Source: Rachicladosporium sp. CCFEE 5018
Taxonomy: Eukaryota; Ascomycota; Dothideomycetes; Cladosporiales; Cladosporiaceae
Length of the DNA: 64,000 nucleotides
NCBI GenBank assembly: GCA_002077045.2
Contig: KZ111140.1
Span: 1,992,106 to 2,056,105, forward strand
Direction of reading: 5' to 3'
This document shows, piece after piece, positions 20,486 through 28,444 of the stretch. Position 1 is the first letter of the stretch. Each line of letters opens with the position of its first letter. Made by a program: the position numbers and the translations under genes. The notes under the pieces are model-generated. The model ran no database searches and was not told the origin of the DNA. It worked only from the letters and a program-made list of their open reading frames with translations.

Positions 20486-22378
20486 ATGCTCCCGTTTCGA
20501 CGTCTTTTGCAGCGACACCGGCTCCAGACCGCACTCATCGCGACCCTGGGAGCTCACGGCGCAATACAGAAATCATCTTCAACTCCATTCGCGAACATGG
20601 CTCCCAAACGCAGAGCCACGTCGCCAGTCCGCCCTCCGCCAGCAAAGAAGCGCGAGATCATGAAGTCAGAAGATGGCGAAGATGAGATCCCGCATGAAGA
20701 ACGCTCCGGCGTGGTTGATCGACGCTTCTATCCTCGTGAGATGACCAACGAGCGATGCGCCAAATACAACGATGGCAGCATACCGCGACCAATCGCGTTG
20801 CTCAACGCCGCGCTGCTGGACACAAGGGCAGGACGACGACAGATCTCGCCTGGCAAGTCCGTGGTGCACTGGTTCAAGCGGGATCTGCGGCTCATGGACA
20901 ATCATGCGTTGTCACTAGCAAGTAGGAAAGCTAAGGACCATAGCATCCCACTTGTGTGTATGTACATCGTCAGTCCGGAGGACTTCGAGGCGCACAATAC
21001 GAGTGCGGCAAGAGTCGACTTCGATCTGCGGAACCTGGAGCTTATGAAGCAGGACCTCGCCGAGCTGGATATCCCACTGTATGTCGAGACAGTCGAGAAG
21101 AGGAAGGACGCCATTCCTCATCTACTGGCGAAGTTCAAGGAGTGGGGAGCGAAGCATGTCTACTGCAACATGGAGTACGAGGTCGACGAGCTACGGCGGG
21201 AGACGAAGCTGGTGATGCAGTGTTTGAAAGCAGACGTCGCCTTCGAGGTTGTGCAAGACGATGTCGTAGTCGAGCCAGGCAAGCTCGCGTCAGGTGCGGG
21301 CAAGCAGTACTCAGTCTACTCCCCCTGGTTCAAGTCCTGGGTGAAGTACGTACACGAGCGTCCGCACGTCCTCAAGGAGCATCCTTCACCGACTGCCAAC
21401 CCTTCCACCGCACGCGACACGTTCTCCGCTATCTTCGACGCTTCCATCCCACCCGCACCAGCGTGCAAAGCCCTCTCCACCGAAGACCGCGAGCGCCTCA
21501 CCTCCCTCTTCCCCGCCAGCGAACACGAAGCCCTCATTCGCCTGAATACCTTCCTCTCCACCTCCAAAGCCCAGAACTACGCCCGGGCCAGGAACCTCCC
21601 CGCCACACCCGGCACCTCAGTCCTCTCCCCCCACTTCAGCGCCGGCACCCTCTCAACCCGCACAGCCGTCCGCCTCGCCCTAGCAACCACAACAAAATCC
21701 CTCGCCGCACTCGAGTCCAGCCACCCCGGCTTGCGGACCTGGATCTCCGAAGTCGCCTGGCGGGACTTCTACAAGCATGTCCTTGCGCACTGGCCCTACG
21801 TCTGCATGGCCAAGCCCTTCAAGTACGAGTACACGAACATCAACTGGGAGTACAACGACGCGCACTTCGAGGCTTGGGCAGCAGGGAAGACGGGCTACCC
21901 GATCGTCGACGCCGCAATGCGACAGTGCAATACCATGGCCTGGATGCACAACCGCTGCCGCATGATCGTCGCCTCCTTCCTCGCGAAAGACTTACTCCTC
22001 GACTAGCGCCTGGGCGAGAAATACTTCATGCTGCACCTCATCGATGGGGACTTCGCGTCCAACAATGGCGGCTGGGGGTTCGCGGCTAGCACGGGCGTAG
22101 ATCCGCAGCCGTATTTCCGCGTCTTCAATCCATTGTTGCAGAGCGAGAAGTTCGATGCCGAGGGGGAGTATATCCGGAAGTGGGTGCCTGAGTTGAAGGA
22201 TGTGGTAGGAAAGGCTATACATGATCCTTATGGACGGGGTGCGGGGAAGGTGGCGGAGAAGGCTGGGTATCCGAAGCCGATTGTGGAACATAAGATGGCT
22301 AGGGAGAGGGCGTTGGCGAGGTATAAGGAGGGGATTGGGAGGGAGACGGCGAATGTGGGGGGTGGGGTGCATAATTGA
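20486..22378 (+). pseudogene. PHR1: DNA photolyase (cryptochrome/photolyase family) with in-frame TAG, copy A
   Basis: Frame from ATG 20486 to TGA 22376-22378 encodes 630 codons if TAG at 22004-22006 (codon 507) is ignored. Photolyase N-terminal domain: SVVHWFKRDLRLMDNHALSL (about residue 127 on), YSVYSPWFKSWVKY. FAD domain: LSPHFSAGTLSTR, WISEVAWRDFYKHVLAHWPY, GKTGYPIVDAAMRQ, MAWMHNRCRMIVASFLAKDL. The stop falls in the family motif LLLDWR.GE, where Trp (TGG) is expected. Translation resumes RLGEKYFMLHLIDGDFASNN, GGWGFAASTGVDPQPYFRVF. The lost 124 residues include the FAD pocket, so a truncated protein should not repair cyclobutane dimers. The first 37 residues are Arg-rich (possible mitochondrial presequence); Met38 (20597, MAPKRRATSP) suits a nuclear form. 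The same TAG is in copy B. Confidence 0.9.
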
Positions 22379-22619
22379 TGCGCTGAGAATTGCTCAAGGC
22401 CGGTCTGCTTTGATAGCGAGGCGACCAAGCTTAAGTGTATTCAGCGCTGAGGTGTTTTGAATCGATGCTGTAGAATATACTTGCTGTACCATATGCTATG
22501 CACATCGACTCCCGGGGTATCGGTCTTCCCTCCCTTCCCAAGCGGTGGGCTTCTCGCTCCACTCGGATCATTCAAAATGCTCCTACCGCTGAAACGCAAG
22601 AAAATTCCACGAAATTGCT

Positions 22620-25600
22620 CTACATAACCACACATCCCTTCTCCCCATCGCCCTTCCTACCCAACCGTCCAGTCCGTCCCGTAACCCAAGTCCTCACGCT
22701 CCTTCCAGCCATGCTCTTCCCATCATCTCCATCCACCCCCTCTCCCATCCCTCTAACCCCATCCTTATTCCGCCGTCGGAACACACTCTTCTTCCTCCCT
22801 GTACCCCTGCCCAGACTAGTCACCGCGCTCCGCTGCCCGCCACTCCCACTCCTCGTATGCCCACTCGGCGCCGGCGGATGCCAAGCCGTGATGGGATGGC
22901 CCACACTACCCGGCTGCGGCGGAGGTGAGCGATGCGGAATTTGATTTGAGGACTGGGAGGCGGGGAAGAGGGACGCGGAGTGTGAGTGAGCGCCGCGTTG
23001 GGACTGTGATTGGGAATTGTGTTGGGCGAGCGCGGCGGAGCGGAAAGCTGCCACGTGTGGGGGAAGGGAGTGCGGGATTGCGAAGGGGTTGTTCTGTTGG
23101 TGATTGGGTTGCGCAGGGCGTGCTGGTCCCGGTGGAATGCCGTTGTTGGGTTGTGAGGAGCCGGGAGGTGGTAAGAGGGAGGTACTGTAGCGGTTTTGTT
23201 GGGGTGGAGGGGAGATGTCCTGCGTTGGCGCGCTGGGTGGGCGGATGGTGGAGGCGGGGGAAATGGGCGTTTGCTCGCTGTCTTGGAGGAAGGAGAGCGG
23301 ACGGACTTGCTGGATAGGTGTCATTAGGCTGCTGTTTGATGGTGATGTCGGTGTAGGCACATGGCCGTTGACATCGGCTGCGACAGGGCGGACGTTTTCC
23401 CAGTCGCCTATCAGGCTGGGTGCAGGTCCGGCTCCGGCAAGCGGCACAGCATTACTGTAGGCGCGTTGAAGATTTCGTGGTACTGGTGCCGCTTGTACCC
23501 CTGGCTGTGCCCGTGGGGAGGCAGCCATTGCAGCCGCGAACGCTCTATCGGCGCTGAACGACTCGCCCACAGCTGGAGGGGCCGTCATTGGTACAGCTCC
23601 AGGTGCGTTGCGCTCATTGCCGTTTGGTCGAGTGATAATCGCTGGTCGAGGCTGTGCTTGTAGTGGTGCATCAAGTCCAGCCATTGCGCGGAACCGACTC
23701 GGAAGAGGCGCGTTAGGCTCCTCAGTATACTCTGGCAAAGGCAGAAAGCCACCGTTGCTGTCCGAGCTGACACGTGCTTGCGTTCGCTCTTCGAGTGTCT
23801 GGAAGCGATGCCGTTGAGCGTTCGATGCGGCCCGCTGCAACGACGCCTGTGATCGTGGTGCTCCATTCTGAAACGGCTCCTCGAACGTCTCACCGGCAAG
23901 AGATTCACCAGCTTCGCCGTTCTCGGGCAAGTCAGGAAGGGATTGCCCAGCATCAGATCGTAGTGACAATACTGAGCCAGGTCTGCGTGGCTGCTGCGAG
24001 CCGGGCGCGGTGGATCGAGAGCCACCGCGAGAAGAAGCGGATGACAGCGCAGCCCTCCCAAGAGTCACCGGCCGCTGACTCAACCCGCCGCCCTTGCTCT
24101 GATTGACAGTCCGTCTCCTCACCAGAGCCACCTCATCTGCCACGTCGAACTCAGCCTCCTCGAGCGTTTGTGGAGGACTCTTGCCGAGCGTGAGCGAGAA
24201 CGTCTGACCCGGCTGTCCCGTGAACTGCGGATCGAAGTCAAAGAGGATGATCCTACCACCCTCAATATCTTGCACAGACTCCTCCTCGAATTGATCCATT
24301 TCCACGACGCCTCCAGGACTCGTGACAATTAGTCGACCCTGGACTTGTGTCTGGTTGCTCAGTGGGGCTGGTAGACTTGCGTGCGAGTACACCCACTTGA
24401 CCTCGCTAAAGGGGCAGCCGTAGCCTTCATCGAGTTCATGATCGATGCTGTGCGCTTCTACTACCGTCTCGCCCTCCTCTGCCTTGTGAGGTATTATGTA
24501 CAGCCTAATCGTGCGATCATTCACGATCATCGCGATGGTGTCGCCGTGCTCGTCAATCGCTGGACAGGAGTTTATCGCTGCTCCCAGACCTCCACAAGTT
24601 GACAGGGGTGGCGAGATGACCACAGGGAAGTCAATGTTCCCGTACTGCATGTCTGTAGTGTTCAGTATGCCGAATGTATCGGCCACTCCATTCCATGCAT
24701 ACAATCGCTCATTACAAGTCGTGCGATTCTCGCGCATGAAGACTGCGTGACTGCTGTTGCGGATGTTCTCCGGATGCAGCAAGTCTGAGCACCAGGCCTC
24801 TTTGAGTTCGTCGTGAGTCGGTACATCGTGAGGTGACGATGCAAAGACTGGCACGTTGATGACGACTGTCGACGAGACATTGATGCGTGTGGTAGTGCCT
24901 AGCAGCGTCGAACCATCAGCTGAGAAGCTGAGCTTGTCCATCTTCTGCGATCGGACAGCTCTTCGGTCTGTTGGCAACGCATTCGAGATCAGTGAGAATA
25001 CTTCGACACCGCCCTCGTATGCCACTGCTAGCAGACCACCCATCGGTGCCAACGCAATAGTCGAAGTCGGGAAATCCAGCTTCACAGTTCTTGATCGTCG
25101 TAGCCTATGATGAGAGAGATCGTAGATGTTGACTGTATGCGAGTCTGCCAGGATAGCTAGTGTATTGCCGTCATCGACAATTTCGACCGCTAGAGGTCGC
25201 CTCTTCAGTGCGTAGTCTTGACTGATGCCGACTGGTAAGGCTGCGGTCTGCAGAACGAACAGTCGCGCAGAGTTGTACGCTGCGATCCTTCGACCGCCCG
25301 ACGATAGGGAGAAGCCGAAAGCTTCGCCTTGAGGGAAGCCCGCACTCGCAGTCGCAGTATTCGATATGAGCTTGATGATGTGTATGCGTGGGCGATTGGG
25401 CTCGTCATCGGCCATGGACTGCCAACTATACCGCACTCGATCCTTATTGAACGGGATTTGCGTCGTGTTGTAGGGATTGTATGTTGAAGACCGCCTCGAG
25501 TGCGTACTTGATGGGGTCCCCTTCATCATTGAGTTTTGCCTGGCATGCGCATTGCCATTCGTGGGCGTTGTCTGCGCTGAAGACTGGCGAGCATGGTATG

Positions 25601-26429
25601 TGGTAGGCGTAGCACGTCCATTCGTTTGTGGTGAGGTACGTGGACTTCCAGAGCCAGACCATTCCCGCTGCTCCTGTTCGGGCGTCGCTCCCTGCCATTG
25701 TGGTGGAATTGGCGTGGCGAGATCTCGCGCTTCCCGAGGGTCGTACGTCTCGAACTCTGTACTGTGAGATCCCACACTCGATGTGCTGCGCTCTTCGTGT
25801 CGTACATCAGATGGCCCTGATCGGTTCTGGGCCTCTACATTGTCCACCGCTACTGCAGCCGTGGCAGCGGTTGCTGGAGCAAGGGCAACTTCAGCAGGCG
25901 ATGGCCTGGAATGCTCGCTTTCTCCCGGAGAGACCTCACCTCTTCGTTGTTCGAGCTGGGTCTCAGTAGGTTGCTCTTCAGGCGTAACAACTTCCTCAAC
26001 GTTATACCGCGACTTCTGTTTGGTACTTCCGTTCGTGAAAAGCGAATCCCTGATCTCCTGTCCGCCAGATGAGCTTTCGACATCTGTCTCCTCACTGACA
26101 TCGTCTGCCTCCCAATCTCCATCTGGGAGCGCACCAGCAGTCACATCAGTAATGCGATGATTCCCTTCTTTCCAGTCTCCATTCCTTGCCGACTCCACAT
26201 CCCCGTTTGTCAACTTCACCTCAACAGCAGGAGGACTGGCTTCCCGCATTGGCCAATCGCTCCTTTCATGCAATCCAGTCCCATCCATCTCTACTATCTC
26301 ACTGACGCTCTGCCGCCGTTCGTCCTCCAGTATTCGCTCGCGAGTCGAGCTCCATCGCTCCAAAATATTGCTTCGCCCAGCGCCAGCGCGCACTGCACTG
26401 GTATCGCTACTGAACGTCGACACTGGCAT
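22620..26429 (-). CDS. Long fungal protein with beta-propeller-like core and C-terminal CAAX box (copy A)
   Basis: Start chosen at 26429 (MPVSTFSSDTSAVRAG), 1269 residues, one exon; an earlier ATG at 26513 adds 28 residues of no apparent value. Residues 1-340 are disordered and acidic/Ser/Thr-rich. The conserved part, about 345-790, opens RIHIIKLISNTATASAGFPQ and has repeated strands of WD40 kind (LAVEIVDDGNTLAILADS, HTVNIYDLSHHRLRR, TSTIALAPMGGLLAVAYEGG, GDTIAMIVNDRTIRLYIIPH). The rest is Pro/Ser/Gln-rich. The last residues are RKGDGEKGCVVM, a polybasic stretch followed by Cys-Val-Val-Met, a good farnesylation signal. A membrane-tethered scaffold is a fair inference. I know similar uncharacterised fungal proteins but no function. 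Only the part left of 25772 lies in the repeat. Confidence 0.85.
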   Translation of the reverse strand: MPVSTFSSDTSAVRAGAGRSNILERWSSTRERILEDERRQSVSEIVEMDGTGLHERSDWPMREASPPAVEVKLTNGDVESARNGDWKEGNHRITDVTAGALPDGDWEADDVSEETDVESSSGGQEIRDSLFTNGSTKQKSRYNVEEVVTPEEQPTETQLEQRRGEVSPGESEHSRPSPAEVALAPATAATAAVAVDNVEAQNRSGPSDVRHEERSTSSVGSHSTEFETYDPREARDLATPIPPQWQGATPEQEQREWSGSGSPRTSPQTNGRATPTTYHARQSSAQTTPTNGNAHARQNSMMKGTPSSTHSRRSSTYNPYNTTQIPFNKDRVRYSWQSMADDEPNRPRIHIIKLISNTATASAGFPQGEAFGFSLSSGGRRIAAYNSARLFVLQTAALPVGISQDYALKRRPLAVEIVDDGNTLAILADSHTVNIYDLSHHRLRRSRTVKLDFPTSTIALAPMGGLLAVAYEGGVEVFSLISNALPTDRRAVRSQKMDKLSFSADGSTLLGTTTRINVSSTVVINVPVFASSPHDVPTHDELKEAWCSDLLHPENIRNSSHAVFMRENRTTCNERLYAWNGVADTFGILNTTDMQYGNIDFPVVISPPLSTCGGLGAAINSCPAIDEHGDTIAMIVNDRTIRLYIIPHKAEEGETVVEAHSIDHELDEGYGCPFSEVKWVYSHASLPAPLSNQTQVQGRLIVTSPGGVVEMDQFEEESVQDIEGGRIILFDFDPQFTGQPGQTFSLTLGKSPPQTLEEAEFDVADEVALVRRRTVNQSKGGGLSQRPVTLGRAALSSASSRGGSRSTAPGSQQPRRPGSVLSLRSDAGQSLPDLPENGEAGESLAGETFEEPFQNGAPRSQASLQRAASNAQRHRFQTLEERTQARVSSDSNGGFLPLPEYTEEPNAPLPSRFRAMAGLDAPLQAQPRPAIITRPNGNERNAPGAVPMTAPPAVGESFSADRAFAAAMAASPRAQPGVQAAPVPRNLQRAYSNAVPLAGAGPAPSLIGDWENVRPVAADVNGHVPTPTSPSNSSLMTPIQQVRPLSFLQDSEQTPISPASTIRPPSAPTQDISPPPQQNRYSTSLLPPPGSSQPNNGIPPGPARPAQPNHQQNNPFAIPHSLPPHVAAFRSAALAQHNSQSQSQRGAHSHSASLFPASQSSNQIPHRSPPPQPGSVGHPITAWHPPAPSGHTRSGSGGQRSAVTSLGRGTGRKKSVFRRRNKDGVRGMGEGVDGDDGKSMAGRSVRTWVTGRTGRLGRKGDGEKGCVVM

Positions 26430-27188
26430 TGTCGCGCCGCGCCTGCAGGGCACTCCAATTAGGGCGCGATCCACAGCGGCTCGGGGGAGTTGAGCCGCGT
26501 TGATTAGGTACACGTGGGGAGTGCAATGGGCATTGTTGCAATCACTGCGTACACTGATCTAGATTGAAGGCATTGGTCGGGTTTGGCTGCACAGAGCAGC
26601 GAGGCTGGCTATGGTCAAATTCACCCACGGCACTGTCAGCGGTATCATGTCGTGGCGCATACGGGCCTCAGCTGAGACAGCCTTGGAAGCCGTTCACTGG
26701 TTCGCCGTTAGCCTTAACCGAGATCGCCCTCTAATTGAAGCTTGGCTGCCGGCTATGGCTTGCCGGCACGTCTACAGTACGAAGTGGATACTGTCCGCTG
26801 CATCATGCTGGAAAGTCTGCCCCCAATGCGCGCATTGCAAGGTTCCAGGAGAAGGCAGAGCGAAGCATTGGAAGAATGGATCTTGATCAGGGCGTGGATG
26901 ATCTTCATGCCGGGTGTGCTATTTTAGCTCCCTCGTGTTGTGGGGGAGCAAAGCTTCGGCAGTGATCCGCCGCTCTACGTGATGACAGTTCTGTTGTTCA
27001 CACTCCAATCGAGCATTCAGGTTTCCGAATGGCCCGCTGGTGGTGGGAAAGATAACGCAAGGATGCCTGTTTGCATGTAGACTGACCTTCCTCATTGACA
27101 TTCGTAGTCATATCTACGCTCTTCATTGCAAGATCTCCCCCAAGATCGCCAGAACGCCTCGCTAAACCCATCACATTGCACAGCACCC
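26430..27188. other. Gene-free stretch
   Basis: 0.76 kb between the start of the CAAX gene and the end of SSU72, both on the minus strand. Short frames only; no repeats or RNA genes seen. Confidence 0.5.
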
Positions 27189-28121
27189 TCAGAACCACGC
27201 CAAAGTCCACAAAGCGGGCAACTGCGGCCACCGCTCCTGCCACTCGGCCAACACCTCCGGCACCCTCTCATCGAACCCCTGCCTCGCCCCACCCACTCCC
27301 CCATCAAACTCCCCACTTCCCTTCCCCTCCCCACTTAACCACGCCTCCCTCTCCTCCCCCGCCACAGCGTTCAACGCATCCGCCAGCTCCAGAATCGCCT
27401 TCCCTCCCACAAGCGCCTCCTCATGATTATCCTTAATATCTACATTGAAGACATGCACCGGGCGATTCAACGGCGAACCCCGACTCAGCAAGTCATCCAC
27501 AACAGCGTCCCAGCACCGTTCTTCGCACGTGAAGACCACATCTACCACCCCTCCCTCTGCTCCCTTCGCGCCCTTGTCAGTATCCCACTCCCCCTGCCCC
27601 TCTCCCCAAACCCGCTTCCCCACCCTCGGTACCCCGATCCGCCAGTCCTGCCACCGCTCTGGCCCCCACTTGACGCCCTTATTTCGCTCCAACATCGGCA
27701 AGATCCCGTTCAGCCTGTACAGTCTCGCGTCTTTGCTAAGCAACTCTTCGTACATCGCCGAGTAAGAAGTCGAATTGAAATTATACACATTCGGCTGCGT
27801 AATACTCGGCCCTGGTAAGCGGACTAGCGAACCTGTGCCGAAGGATATTGTCGGGTATGGATTTGGGGCTGTCGTGAGGCGGAGGTGGGCTTCCATGCTG
27901 CGGTTGTTGTTGCTGGCACAGACGGTGCAGAATTTGAGCTTGAAGCCTCCTTCTGGTTGGGGTTGAGGAGATTGACCGGGATGTTGGCCATTTTGGGAGA
28001 GGTCTTGGGTGGGTTCGGGGTCGGAGGTGCCGTCGAGGGCGAGGATGTTGGTATCTGGTTCGTTTGAGGGTGGTGGAGGAGGAGGTGGTGGGGGCTGGGG
28101 TCGCCGGCGAGGGTCGGCCAT
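27189..28121 (-). CDS. SSU72: RNA polymerase II CTD phosphatase SSU72
   Basis: Removes phosphate from Ser5 (and Ser7) of the Pol II CTD and works with the cleavage/polyadenylation machinery. One exon, 310 residues. After a Pro-rich N-terminal extension of ~57 residues comes KLKFCTVCASNNNRSMEAH, the C-x5-R-S phosphatase loop (CASNNNRS). Further family blocks: SFGTGSLVRLPGPSITQPNV, YEELLSKDARLYRLNGIL, VVDVVFTCEERCWDAVVDDL, NRPVHVFNVDIKDNHEEA with the acidic Asp. A Gly/Glu-rich insert at about 265-285 is not part of the core. The ATG at 28121 starts a poly-Pro stretch; the core needs no earlier start. It is divergent from RTC1 with 323 bp between them. Confidence 0.95.
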   Translation of the reverse strand: MADPRRRPQPPPPPPPPPSNEPDTNILALDGTSDPEPTQDLSQNGQHPGQSPQPQPEGGFKLKFCTVCASNNNRSMEAHLRLTTAPNPYPTISFGTGSLVRLPGPSITQPNVYNFNSTSYSAMYEELLSKDARLYRLNGILPMLERNKGVKWGPERWQDWRIGVPRVGKRVWGEGQGEWDTDKGAKGAEGGVVDVVFTCEERCWDAVVDDLLSRGSPLNRPVHVFNVDIKDNHEEALVGGKAILELADALNAVAGEEREAWLSGEGKGSGEFDGGVGGARQGFDERVPEVLAEWQERWPQLPALWTLAWF

Positions 28122-28444
28122 AACGCGTGTGAGCTATCTTGCTGGTCGCCTATGCTTCACCACTCTAGCGATGGGCCTTTGGATCAACGCAACAAAGCGC
28201 TCGTCGCTTGTGGGAGCTACTGCTGTATGTTTCGTGAATAAGCTTCAGTACCTGCAGGTGATGGTCCAAGCGCACCGGGCATATCGCACATCATCTCCAT
28301 GGCCTTCTCCTCCTCATTAATCCGAACACGAGTCTCGCAATCTGTCCACTGGCGAGTAAACCAGCTTGCCGAGACGCATCTCAGGATGGTCAGTCACAGC
28401 GCTCGCCATAGCGCAAGCTGGCGGTCGAGCTCTCGTGACCCACC
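28122..28444. promoter_or_regulatory. Divergent promoter region, SSU72/RTC1
   Basis: 323 bp between outward-facing start codons. No TATA box or named site is clear. Confidence 0.4.

Larger units (their letters stand above)
18017..25772. repeat. Large duplicated segment, copy A (7,756 bp; partner 56245-64000)
   Basis: Every base position here plus 38228 gives the partner position, with no indels seen. Comparison by eye and by the identical translated frames shows no difference from 18017 to 24928. Single substitutions appear at 24929, 24988, 25053, 25155, 25233, 25269, 25374, 25516, 25575, 25577 and 25578, then about 14 in 25681-25772. The partner ends only because the window ends. Content: membrane-protein start, SDR, broken photolyase, and most of the CAAX protein. 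Confidence 0.97.

Noticed and set aside
22004..22006. TAG recoded as an amino acid in this organism
   Set aside because: CTK1 and eS21 end naturally at TAG at the expected family C-termini, so TAG is a normal stop here.
20956..22089. 377-codon open frame (+) inside photolyase
   Set aside because: Out-of-frame shadow of the photolyase gene; composition is Arg/His/Pro-rich without a domain.
4551..28121. Possible functional cluster of Pol II genes (CTK1, CFIm25, TAF11, SSU72, plus cactin later)
   Set aside because: They are spread over 43 kb, on both strands, with unrelated genes between; coincidence of common housekeeping genes is enough.
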